Shown here piece by piece: positions 13,432-20,706 of a stretch of 20,972 nt of DNA (its first letter is position 1; every line of letters starts with the position of its first letter). A program made the translations under genes and the position numbers. Under the pieces are notes generated by a model. That model saw only the letters and a program-made list of their open reading frames with translations. It ran no database searches and was not told where the DNA came from. Where the stretch lies: contig JBBRMT010000057.1 of NCBI GenBank assembly GCA_038230695.1, positions 1 through 20,972 on the forward strand. Direction: 5' to 3'. The stretch is from QHBQ01 sp038230695 (lineage in GTDB: Bacteria > Chloroflexota > Chloroflexia > QHBQ01).

Positions 13432-15438
13432 TCAACTTTCAACCTTCCTCACCACTAGCCGCGATGCCTCCCGCGCTTCAGAGTATGCTGCGATGGTGGC
13501 GATGGGCGGACGCTCACTGTCGTGGACGGCTTTCAGTTCCAGCGATAGCTGGTCGTCGGCGAACTTGATTAGCTTCATGCTGCGGTTGATGCCCGCCAGC
13601 AGGCTGATCTCGCGGCGTTGCTCGACCCGCTCCAGGATTACCTGCATGATCGCGAATGACATGGTGCTGAGGGCGCGTAGCGACTGGTTACGGTGGATGC
13701 GCTGACCGAGGTTGACCTGGCCGATGGCGCTGAGGCCGTATCGCTCCAGCATATCAATCAACAGGCCGGTTTCAACGCCGTAGCCGCTGAAGAAGGGCAG
13801 TTGCTCCAACACCTCACGCCGCCCTGCGTATTCGCCACTGAGCGGCTGAATCAGCCCCGATAGCTGGGGGTAGAACAGGTTGAATAGGGGGCGGGCGGTC
13901 AGTTCCGTAACTCGCCCACCGCCCTCCTCGGCCAGAATGGTGCCGGATTTGATTGGGCGGCGGTAGTAGCCCTTCACGTACTTGATGCGCGGCTCGGCTA
14001 GCAGCGGGCCAACCAGCCCATAGACGAACTGTGGGGTCATGTTGGTAATGTCGGTGTCTACCCATACGATAATGTCACCCTTGAGCAAATGTAGGCTCTT
14101 CCACAGCGCCTCGCCTTTACCGTGCAGCGCCGCGCCCGCTTCGGGTAGCGTCTGCTGGTGGATGTAGACGGGGATACCCCACTCGCTGCCGATCTCGCGG
14201 GTACGATCCTCCGAGTTGCTGTCAATCAGCACGATCTCGTCGAGCAACGGCACGCGGTCTTGCAGCGCATCCTTCAGCACGCTGATGACCTTGCCTACAG
14301 TGGCCGCCTCGTTCAGCGCGGGCAGGCCCAGGCTGATGGTCAGCCCCTGGCTACGCTTCATTGCTACCAAACGGTCGAGGTCGCGGAACTCGTTGGCGTG
14401 GAAGGTGTTTTCCGCGAACCACTTGTCCACCAGCAGCGACAGGGTTTCGGGGTCGAGCGCGAAGCTGTTGGTGGTGGCCGCCCGATACTGGCTAATCTCC
14501 GGCGCAACCGGGCGACGGGTTTTGACCAGGGCGATGTTGCGCGGCACGTTTACCAATGCAGCGGCAGGGATAGGCCCCAGCGCCTTGCTGAGAGGGCTGT
14601 TGCCAGGTAGCGATTTGCTCGGCTCACTTGCGCCCACACCCAGCACAATCCACTCGTGCCGCGCTGCCTCACCAAGTACCGCCTGCTCCACGTTGCGGCT
14701 GGCAACCTGCCGTCGCCGCACCCGCCGATTGGCTACCAGCCGGGCGCGGAAGCGGCTGTAGGGCATCTCCTCGTATGCTTGCTGTGCCGCTGGCAGATCC
14801 TGGCGCACTACGTGCAAGGTGGTGATCATCCGATCTGAATCAGTGCGACATAGCGCCTCCGATATATCCAGCGCCAGTTCAGCATAGGGACCACCACGCA
14901 CCGCCAGCAATACGTCGCCTGCCTGCTCCTCATGCGCCACGCCGCGCACCAGCACAACATCGCAGGGCGCGTCAGCTAGCGCCTGCTCAATCGGCGTGCT
15001 GCCGATCAGCAGCGGGGAGTTAGTATCAATTTGACCATCAAGCGCAATGACCAGCAGCGCGGCTTTCTCCTCCACCGCCAGGTCGTGTAGCTCGGCCCAG
15101 CGTTCGCGCCCCACCCGCACCACGGTGCGAATGTTGGGCTTGCCAGGCAAGGCTATGCCAGCGTTTGCGCCTTCGGTTGCGTCATCGCTATTGACTACTG
15201 CCAAGTCGGGCAGGGCGGCGACCAACGCACCCAACTGCTGGCGCAACTCCTGAGCGCGGATCGTACCCTCGCTCAACGACTCCTCTGCGTCTACTTCCAC
15301 TGTGGCAGCCAATGCCAGCGGTCTGCCCCACGCCTGCGCCACCGCCATTGCCAACTGCAGCGCCGCTCCCTGCTCGGCCTGCTGCAATGCAACGATTATA
15401 CAGCCCTGCCGCTCACTCCCGCCTGTCCCCAGATTCAT
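13432..15438 (-). CDS. gpgS: USP-USP-glucosyl-3-phosphoglycerate synthase fusion
   Basis: A 668-residue protein. Residues about 12-167 and 175-307 look like two universal-stress-protein (UspA) domains; residues about 340-650 are a GT-A glycosyltransferase of the GpgS type. Diagnostic motifs (numbered from this start): GLPALNEAATVGK (371-383), LIDSNSEDRT (404-413), HGKGEALWKSL (439-449), the metal motif VDTDITN (460-466), KGYYRRP (489-495), GGGRVTELTARPL (506-518), LSGEYAGRRE (533-542), SGYGVETGLL (551-560) and HRNQSL (582-587). GpgS transfers glucose from NDP-glucose to 3-phosphoglycerate, the first step to glucosylglycerate and, in actinobacteria, methylglucose polysaccharides. No gpgP phosphatase is nearby. 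The start is ATG 15438 because AAAGGAG precedes it at ideal spacing; the upstream ATG 15462 has none. Confidence 0.9.
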   Translation of the reverse strand: MNLGTGGSERQGCIIVALQQAEQGAALQLAMAVAQAWGRPLALAATVEVDAEESLSEGTIRAQELRQQLGALVAALPDLAVVNSDDATEGANAGIALPGKPNIRTVVRVGRERWAELHDLAVEEKAALLVIALDGQIDTNSPLLIGSTPIEQALADAPCDVVLVRGVAHEEQAGDVLLAVRGGPYAELALDISEALCRTDSDRMITTLHVVRQDLPAAQQAYEEMPYSRFRARLVANRRVRRRQVASRNVEQAVLGEAARHEWIVLGVGASEPSKSLPGNSPLSKALGPIPAAALVNVPRNIALVKTRRPVAPEISQYRAATTNSFALDPETLSLLVDKWFAENTFHANEFRDLDRLVAMKRSQGLTISLGLPALNEAATVGKVISVLKDALQDRVPLLDEIVLIDSNSEDRTREIGSEWGIPVYIHQQTLPEAGAALHGKGEALWKSLHLLKGDIIVWVDTDITNMTPQFVYGLVGPLLAEPRIKYVKGYYRRPIKSGTILAEEGGGRVTELTARPLFNLFYPQLSGLIQPLSGEYAGRREVLEQLPFFSGYGVETGLLIDMLERYGLSAIGQVNLGQRIHRNQSLRALSTMSFAIMQVILERVEQRREISLLAGINRSMKLIKFADDQLSLELKAVHDSERPPIATIAAYSEAREASRLVVRKVES

Positions 15439-15522
15439 GCTCTGCTCCTTTAATCCGCTCATTCAGCAGCATCTACAGTTTCACAGTGCGGCATCGTTGC
15501 CTACCTACCCCATCGTTACTGC

Positions 15523-15552
15523 ATTGTACCATGCAAACGAAGGTGCGGGCAA
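15523..15552 (-). promoter_or_regulatory. Promoter of the gpgS fusion gene
   Basis: On the minus strand, TTGCCC (15552-15547), an 18-bp spacer and TACAAT (15528-15523) preceded by TGG. The leader would be about 78 nt to ATG 15438. Confidence 0.55.
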
Positions 15553-15586
15553 GATGAAGCGTATCACTTTCTTGCATAACCGATCA

Positions 15587-15606
15587 GGGCGAACAACGAT
15601 TCGCCC
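15587..15606. repeat. Palindromic GGGCGAA repeat, intergenic
   Basis: GGGCGAA (15587-15593) and TTCGCCC (15600-15606) pair around 6 bases, flanked by CGATCA/CTACCGATCG. A member of the GTAGGGGCG family between the divergent-side gpgS promoter and the 3' end of the GT-C gene. Confidence 0.75.
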
Positions 15607-15682
15607 CTACCGATCGCTCCTTCGGCGAGAATGTGACGCACACCCACTATATTAAGCCGAAAAATTGAAAGTTACAACGCAG

Positions 15683-17422
15683 TCACTGCTTATATGCGCT
15701 CCAGTCCAGCCGATACAGCACGATCTCGCCCGCGCCCGCGATGCGGTTGTCGGGGATGCTGAAGCGGGCGGCGGGTTTGAGCCAGGGGGGGATGGTGATA
15801 CCCTGATCCTTGAACCACTGCGGGTAATAGAGTAGAAAGGCGGCATTGTGGTTGTGCAGATAAGCCCAGGTATAAGTCCAGTCGCGGTAGTGGCCGAGCA
15901 GCGTTGGGGTGGTCAGGCCCACCAGGTCCAGGGTGGGCCTTGCGCTGAACAGGCGCAACGCGCCAACCGGCTCGGTGGCGACCACCGTCCCTGGCGCAGT
16001 GTTGGCAAGCATCCAGGCGGCGGGGGCGATATGCGCGTCGGCGATATTGCGGGCCTCGATGGCGTAGCCGGTGGCCGCATCGCGGCAGAGCAGCAAGCCA
16101 GCGATGATGATGATAGCGAGGGCGACATAGGAGACGCGAGTTTTGAGTTTTGAGTTTTGAGTTTTGAGTGACGAAGACAAGTTAATCTCCGTAGGGGTGG
16201 GCGGTGGCCCTCCCTGGTGCCGCGCATCTATGTCGCCGAAGATCAGGTTGAGAACCAGCACTGGCAGGGCAGTGACGAGTAGCAGGGCAAGGGGGAAGAC
16301 TGGCAGCAGATAGCGTTCCATCTGCCCATACCAGACAGTCGCCGCGCTGGTGGCAGCGGTATGCAGGATAAGCGCAGCGGCAATGATGCCCAGACCGAAG
16401 GCGGAGTTTTGAGTTGTCGTAGGGGCGGGTTGCGTCCGCCCTGAGTTCTTGAGGGATAGCAGCAGGGCCAGCAGCCCTGTCAGCGCGGCGACAATGAACA
16501 GGGTTAGGAAAGGCCAGCCTCTGTCAACCCACAACTGCTGCATTGCCTGAAAGAAGCGTGGGCTGAAGATGGCAAGCTGGCCGGTTTTGGCGTAGAAGCT
16601 GGCTGGCAGAGGGTGGCCGGTGCCGAGCAGGTAAATCAGCGGCAACGCTGCGCCCAACACCGCCACAATTAGCAGATAGCGCATTGCCCGCGTCCACGTG
16701 TAGCGTCCCTTTGCTAGCAGCAAGACAACCGCGATCAGCAGCACGCCTACTGCGGCCAGTTCGGGCCGCGCCCACGGCAGCAACCCCGCCAGCAGCGCAG
16801 CCACGAGGCCCGGCCCGCGACTTTCGCCCATACCGCGCAGCAGGGTGTAGAGCGCGGCTAGCACGAGCGTCATAGAGAGCGGCAACTCCAGGCCGGAGAG
16901 CGCAGCCCAGCTTGCCTGGGGCGTAAGCAACAGCAGCAGGATAGGTGGCAAGGTAAGAACCATCGGACGCAGCCAGTACAGCACGGGTGGTAGCAGTGGG
17001 GCGAGCAGCAAGCGAGCCAGCAGGAACATCAGCGTGGCGCTGCTTGCCAGCAGCAACCCGCCCAGCAGGTAGGCGGCCATCTCCACGCCGCCAACTACGC
17101 CGAGGCCGCCTGCTATTAGATGTACAAGCAGGTAGACCAGAGTGAGCAGCAGGTACCAGAGCAGGCTGGTCACACCCCCGCTGATTTCGCTGCCGCTGTC
17201 CTGGTAGGCAAACCAGCGCCCCTCCGCCAGGTGATGGGCGTAATTGCTGTAGATATAGCCATCGTCAATCGGGAAGGTAGGCAGCGATGAGAGTGGCACA
17301 TGGTTGAGGTAGGTATTGGCCCGCAGAAAGATAACCAACGGAGCGGCCACCAGCATCACGCCGCCGATCACCCAGGCGAGGCGGAAGAGGGTGGCTCGGG
17401 TTGCGCTTGAGCTTGTATTCAT
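15683..17422 (-). CDS. GT-C family membrane glycosyltransferase
   Basis: A 579-residue polytopic membrane protein with about ten or more helices between residues 14 and 440 and a soluble C-terminal part. The first long periplasmic loop holds the GT-C signature IDDGYIYSNYAHHLAEG (52-68), with catalytic-type DD at 53-54, and SGGVTSLLWY (81-90), as in mannosyl/arabinosyl transferases that use polyprenyl-phosphate sugars outside the membrane. The C-terminal part has PGTVVATEPVGAL and LDLVGLTTP, typical of this group. Two loops contain repeat-encoded insertions: residues near QGGPPPTPTEI and SLKTQNSKLKT (16138-16217), and NSGRTQPAPTTTQNS (16404-16446). The transcript is probably leaderless. The acceptor is unknown; glycolipid or glycoprotein sugars are likely. 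Confidence 0.82.
   Translation of the reverse strand: MNTSSSATRATLFRLAWVIGGVMLVAAPLVIFLRANTYLNHVPLSSLPTFPIDDGYIYSNYAHHLAEGRWFAYQDSGSEISGGVTSLLWYLLLTLVYLLVHLIAGGLGVVGGVEMAAYLLGGLLLASSATLMFLLARLLLAPLLPPVLYWLRPMVLTLPPILLLLLTPQASWAALSGLELPLSMTLVLAALYTLLRGMGESRGPGLVAALLAGLLPWARPELAAVGVLLIAVVLLLAKGRYTWTRAMRYLLIVAVLGAALPLIYLLGTGHPLPASFYAKTGQLAIFSPRFFQAMQQLWVDRGWPFLTLFIVAALTGLLALLLSLKNSGRTQPAPTTTQNSAFGLGIIAAALILHTAATSAATVWYGQMERYLLPVFPLALLLVTALPVLVLNLIFGDIDARHQGGPPPTPTEINLSSSLKTQNSKLKTRVSYVALAIIIIAGLLLCRDAATGYAIEARNIADAHIAPAAWMLANTAPGTVVATEPVGALRLFSARPTLDLVGLTTPTLLGHYRDWTYTWAYLHNHNAAFLLYYPQWFKDQGITIPPWLKPAARFSIPDNRIAGAGEIVLYRLDWSAYKQ
16138..16169. repeat. Heptamer tandem repeat GAGTTTT, 4.5 copies, in frame
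   Basis: Four exact GAGTTTT units and a partial fifth, read on the minus strand as LKTQNSKLKT in a loop of the GT-C protein. A shorter array (16404-16414) sits next to the second palindromic insertion. Confidence 0.9.
16191..16217. repeat. GTAGGGGTGGG repeat within GT-C gene
   Basis: A degenerate member of the palindrome family (GTAGGGGTGGGCGGTGGCCC, then TCCCTGG), close to the heptamer array and translated in a loop. Confidence 0.5.
16419..16444. repeat. Palindromic GTAGGGGCGGG repeat within GT-C gene
   Basis: GTAGGGGCGGGTTGCGTCCG followed by CCCTGAG, flanked on the left by GAGTTTTGAGT. It is translated on the minus strand as SGRTQPAPTT between two hydrophobic helices. Confidence 0.75.
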
Positions 17423-17429
17423 CGGCGGT

Positions 17430-17435
17430 ATTATA
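17430..17435 (-). promoter_or_regulatory. -10 element of the GT-C gene; leaderless transcript likely
   Basis: TATAAT on the minus strand ends only 7 bp before ATG 17422, and a TTGGCG -35 lies 18 bp upstream of it. Transcription would start at or next to the A of the ATG. No Shine-Dalgarno is present, consistent with a leaderless mRNA. Confidence 0.55.
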
Positions 17436-17540
17436 GCACTGGCTGGCTTAACGCGCCAAACTTCGTCTACACCCTTGTATCTGTTGGCGCGGCCCTTGCT
17501 TTGACCGTATTAGAGCTTGGTTAGACCCGATGTTCTGCGC

Positions 17541-17570
17541 TTGTCACCGTGAACCTGGGTTTGATATAAT
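17541..17570 (+). promoter_or_regulatory. Promoter of the YugP-type peptidase gene
   Basis: TTGTCA (17541-17546), an 18-bp spacer and a perfect TATAAT (17565-17570). The leader would be about 90 nt. Confidence 0.65.
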
Positions 17571-17666
17571 TGCGTATAACAATGTAGAAACCGACGAAGT
17601 TGCAGCAACGATGAATACAAGTGGGCAACAACCGCGTTGCCCTTTTCCAGAAACGGAGGCATCAAG

Positions 17667-18428
17667 ATGTTTTTCTTTAACTATGATTATATTCTGTTCG
17701 TGCTTCTCCCCACCCTGGCGTTGGGGGCATGGGCATCAATGCGGGTGCAGAACGCATACCGCAAGTATTATGCAATCCCCAGCGTGCGCGGAGTATCGGG
17801 CGGGCAGTTGGCTAACCTGCTGTTGCAGCAAAACGGCCTGGGCCTGAGCAATGCTGACTATACGAACAGCATGGTCAAGACCGGCGATGTGGTTAAGAGT
17901 TTTGGCTATGGCGTGCGCGTGTTTGGCGATACGCCGAATGCGCTGGAGAACCACTACGACCCCCGCGACAAGAGCCTGCACCTCAGCCCGCAAGTCTACA
18001 ACAGCACCAGCATCGCTGCGCTGGCAATCGTCAGCCACGAGGTGGGTCACGCCTTGCAGGATGCCCAGGGCTACCAGCCGATGAAGCTCCGCAGCGTGCT
18101 GGTGCCAGCCGCGCAGTGGAGCAGCGGCGGGGCAATCTGGCTGGTTATCATCGGCCTGTTCGCGCATATGACCGGCCTGGCTTTTCTTGGTGTCGGACTG
18201 ATGGGTATCGGCGTGCTGTTCTACCTCGCCACGCTGCCGGTGGAGCTTAACGCCAGTCAGCGCGGTCTGGCGATGCTCACCAACACCGGCGTGCTGGTTA
18301 CACCCGACGAGCAGAAGGGCGCGAAGGCGGTCCTCTCCGCTGCTGCCTGGACTTACGTTGCCGCGTTGCTCACCGCTCTGCTCCAGTTCCTCTACTTCGC
18401 CTCGTTGCTCGGCGGCAATCGGCGTTAA
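17667..18428 (+). CDS. YugP-type zinc metallopeptidase (membrane)
   Basis: A 253-residue member of the Zn_peptidase_2 family (PF04298). The zinc site SHEVGHALQDAQGY has HExxH at His124-His128. ENHYDPRDKSLHLSP (94-108) precedes it, as in other YugP proteins. A hydrophobic N-terminal helix (about 7-24) and helices at about 150-190 and 225-248 place it in the cytoplasmic membrane. The start is ATG 17667, preceded by CGGAGG at good spacing; an in-frame ATG at 17637 lacks a site. The natural substrate of the family is unknown; a membrane-protein quality role is often suggested. It stands alone with its own promoter and terminator. Confidence 0.9.
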   Translation: MFFFNYDYILFVLLPTLALGAWASMRVQNAYRKYYAIPSVRGVSGGQLANLLLQQNGLGLSNADYTNSMVKTGDVVKSFGYGVRVFGDTPNALENHYDPRDKSLHLSPQVYNSTSIAALAIVSHEVGHALQDAQGYQPMKLRSVLVPAAQWSSGGAIWLVIIGLFAHMTGLAFLGVGLMGIGVLFYLATLPVELNASQRGLAMLTNTGVLVTPDEQKGAKAVLSAAAWTYVAALLTALLQFLYFASLLGGNRR

Positions 18429-18432
18429 TACT

Positions 18433-18453
18433 GGGGCGAATGCAACCCGCCCT
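18433..18453. repeat. Degenerate palindromic GGGGCG repeat
   Basis: GGGGCGAATGCAACCCGCCC, a poor-symmetry member of the palindrome family, directly after the peptidase stop codon and before its terminator. Confidence 0.5.
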
Positions 18454-18462
18454 ATAGCAAAC

Positions 18463-18498
18463 GGCGGCCCGTTTCTAAACTGGGCCGCCATTCTTTTT
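18463..18498 (+). terminator. Rho-independent terminator after the YugP-type gene
   Basis: GGCGGCCC (18463-18470) pairs with GGGCCGCC (18482-18489), with GTTT/AAAC extending the stem inward, followed by ATTCTTTTT. Confidence 0.88.
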
Positions 18499-18524
18499 GG
18501 CTTTTGTATTTAGCCAATGGGTTT

Positions 18525-18751
18525 AGCCAACGGATTGTAAAAACGGATATATGGATTAAGGTTACGTAGTATTGATGTAGGGGCGAATGGCATACGCCCA
18601 GGTGAAGCGCATCAATGCCCATCGTAGCCACTTCAGCAAAAAGCCTCTCCCCGCGCGGGAGAGGTTAGGTGCGGGGCAATCGTGAAGCGCATCAATGCGC
18701 CTCGCCAGCAACAACCCCAATCCGTTTATCCGCTTTTACAATCCGTTGGCT
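18525..18751. repeat. Repeat nest upstream of crtI: inverted 33-bp repeats enclosing palindromes
   Basis: The 18429-18784 gap has no gene. Copies of the dispersed 33-bp repeat lie inverted at 18525-18557 and direct at 18718-18751, enclosing about 160 bp; a partial unit (TAATCCGTTGGCT) follows at 18752-18764. Inside are a palindrome-family copy (18577-18602), a perfect 17-bp direct repeat GTGAAGCGCATCAATGC at 18602-18618 and 18682-18698 (80-bp period), and a REP-like hairpin CCTCTCCC/GGGAGAGG (18644-18664). The whole resembles a small non-coding mobile unit or a build-up of repeats; which is not decidable here. Confidence 0.75.
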
Positions 18752-18784
18752 TAATCCGTTGGCTGTCTTTGATAGGAGGCGAAC

Positions 18785-20278
18785 GTGGCAAAGAGCGTGG
18801 TAGTGATTGGCAGCGGCTTCGCCGGGCTGGCGACCGCGATTCGTTTGCAGGCAGCGGGTTATGATGTAACCGTGGTGGAGAAGCGCGAGAAAGTGGGCGG
18901 GCGGGCTTACCAATTGCAGGAGGCGGGCTTCACCTTCGACATGGGGCCGAGCGTGGTAACGCTGCCGGGGTTGTTCCGCGAACTGTTCGCCGCCGCTGGG
19001 CGCAACTTCGACGACTACGTGACGCTGGTGCCGCTCGACCCCTACTACCGCATCTTCTTCCCTGATGATGGCTACAGCGCATATCTCGACTACAGCGGCG
19101 ACGGCGAGGCGATGAAGCGCGAAGTGGCGAAGTTCGACCCCCGCGACGCGGAGATGTACGAGCCGTTCCTGGCTGCGATTGACCCCATCTTCAAGATCGG
19201 CTACCTCAAGTTTGGCCGCACACCGTTCCTGCACCTGGGCGACTTTCTTAAGATCGCGCCACAGATGATCCGGCTGGGGGCGATCCAGAGCATCTACCGC
19301 TTCATGGGCAACAAGTTCCACCACGAGTACAATCGGCGGGCGATGGGTTTCCAGGCGCTGTTCCTGGGCGGTAATCCGCTCGGCGTACCGGCGATATACG
19401 CGATGCTGCCCGCCATCGAGCGGCACGAGGGCATCTGGTACGCGATGGGTGGGATGTATAGCATCGTCAGCGCAATGGCGAAGCTATATCAGGAGCTAGG
19501 CGGCAAGCTGATTACCAACTGCGAGGCACAGGAGATTATCATCGAGAACCGCCGCGCCGTGGGCGTGCGGCTGGTGGGTGGTAATACGCTGCCTGCCGAC
19601 ATTGTGATAAGTAATGGCGACACCAGTTGGACCTACAAGTATCTAATCAAGCCCGAACATCGTCGCTTCTGGTCTGACCGCAAGATTGAGGGAATGAAGC
19701 GGGGGATGTCGCTGTTCCTGCTCTACCTCGGCACCGATAAGCAATACCCCAAGATGATGCACCACACGCTAATCTTCAGCCAGCAGTATAAGCAGACGCT
19801 GGAGCAGATCTTCAGCAAGCGCCAGATCCCTGAGCAGTATAGTATCTACGCCCACGCACCGACCCGCACCGACCCTAGTATGGCTCCTCCCGGCGGCGAG
19901 AGTATGTACTTCCTGCTGCCCGTGCCGACCCTTGATGGCACAATTGATTGGGCGACCACCGGCCCACAACTTACCGAAAGCGTGATTGACTTCCTCGCCA
20001 ACGACTTCGGCCTCACCGACCTGCGCGAACACATTGTGGTCAAGCGCACCTTCCTGCCCACCGACTTCGTGACTGAGCTAGACTCCTACAAGGGCGCAGC
20101 CTTCAGTTTCGAGCCAACCCTGCGCCAGTCTGCCTACTTCCGCGCCCACAATCGCAGCGAGGATTTCGATAATCTCTACATCGTGGGCGGTGGCACCCAT
20201 CCGGGAGCGGGCGTGCCAGGCGTGCTGCTAACAGCGGAGATCGCGGCGGGGTTGATTATGGGGGAGATAAAGGGGTAG
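18785..20278 (+). CDS. crtI: CrtI-type phytoene desaturase (carotenoid biosynthesis)
   Basis: A 497-residue FAD-dependent desaturase of the CrtI/CrtN family. The N-terminal dinucleotide site VVIGSGFAGLATA (6-18) with Glu32 and KVGGRAY (36-42) is intact, FDMGPSVVTLPGLF follows, and the C-terminal carotenoid-desaturase signature GGGTHPGAGVPG is at 468-479. Length fits CrtI. Such enzymes introduce double bases of conjugation into phytoene (four steps to lycopene) or into C30 precursors; step number and substrate are not readable from sequence, and a carotene isomerase or ketolase-like role in the same superfamily remains possible. The start is GTG 18785, with TAGGAGG 6 nt upstream. No crtB or other carotenoid gene is adjacent; the HpnB/CrtQ-like glycosyltransferase at 5161-6342 is the only possible partner in the window. 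Confidence 0.88.
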   Translation: MAKSVVVIGSGFAGLATAIRLQAAGYDVTVVEKREKVGGRAYQLQEAGFTFDMGPSVVTLPGLFRELFAAAGRNFDDYVTLVPLDPYYRIFFPDDGYSAYLDYSGDGEAMKREVAKFDPRDAEMYEPFLAAIDPIFKIGYLKFGRTPFLHLGDFLKIAPQMIRLGAIQSIYRFMGNKFHHEYNRRAMGFQALFLGGNPLGVPAIYAMLPAIERHEGIWYAMGGMYSIVSAMAKLYQELGGKLITNCEAQEIIIENRRAVGVRLVGGNTLPADIVISNGDTSWTYKYLIKPEHRRFWSDRKIEGMKRGMSLFLLYLGTDKQYPKMMHHTLIFSQQYKQTLEQIFSKRQIPEQYSIYAHAPTRTDPSMAPPGGESMYFLLPVPTLDGTIDWATTGPQLTESVIDFLANDFGLTDLREHIVVKRTFLPTDFVTELDSYKGAAFSFEPTLRQSAYFRAHNRSEDFDNLYIVGGGTHPGAGVPGVLLTAEIAAGLIMGEIKG

Positions 20279-20336
20279 GGTATTCCGCTTGCACAACTAC
20301 AATAGTGCCGTAAGCAGTTTTGCGATGCAAAAGTAT

Positions 20337-20366
20337 TTGACAATACTAGCGGAAAGGAGATAAAAT
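20337..20366 (+). promoter_or_regulatory. Promoter of the second TA locus
   Basis: A perfect TTGACA (20337-20342), an 18-bp spacer and TAAAAT (20361-20366). Transcription would begin near 20373, about 40 nt before the ATG at 20412 that starts the full-length toxin frame. Confidence 0.7.
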
Positions 20367-20480
20367 ACCTGATGTTGTAAGCCCAACTCTGCCACTGCGA
20401 GGACTTCCTGAATGTACAGTAAAGTGTTGGAGAATATACGGTAATGTGTTCAACAAGGGTCTTACATAGCCAGACCGCAC

Positions 20481-20693
20481 ATGTATAAAAGGATGAGGAT
20501 CAGAGGTCTGGATATTGGGGACGTAGAACGAGCTATACTAACGGGCAGAATCAATGAGAGACAATGGGATGACACTTATCAAGAGATTAAGTACGTAGTA
20601 CAGGGAAAGGCACTCAGCGGTGATGAAATTGAGGTTGTTGCTAAGATCGACCCATCCGGCGTAGCTAACATAATAACCGTCTACAGTACGTAA
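20481..20693 (+). CDS. DUF4258 toxin, surviving open part of an interrupted frame
   Basis: The open frame from ATG 20481 gives 70 residues: RMRIRGLDIGDVERAI, then EIKYVVQGKA and IDPSGVANIITVYST, a clear DUF4258 C-terminal two-thirds. The same frame continues upstream: from ATG 20412, with GAGG 8 nt before it, MYSKVLENIR is followed by a TAA (20442-20444, codon 11) and then CVQQGSYIARPHMYK. The full reading is 282 nt, the same length as the pseudogene at 12077-12358, so the toxin has probably been cut by a nonsense mutation. ATG 20481 lacks a ribosome site, so translation of the shortened form would depend on reinitiation. DUF4258 proteins are putative RNase-like toxins paired with YgiT antitoxins. 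The N-terminal helix and the conserved His-containing SxHA region would be lost or changed. Confidence 0.75.
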   Translation: MYKRMRIRGLDIGDVERAILTGRINERQWDDTYQEIKYVVQGKALSGDEIEVVAKIDPSGVANIITVYST

Positions 20694-20706
20694 AAGAGGA
20701 AAAAAC

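Noticed and set aside
17736..18491. 251-residue minus-strand open frame opposite the peptidase gene
   Set aside because: It is the antisense of a clear YugP-type peptidase, and it runs through the terminator.
20371..20379. ATG-TTG-TAA mini-frame after AAGGAG as a leader peptide
   Set aside because: It lies at or before the predicted transcription start and the spacing to AAGGAG is too long.
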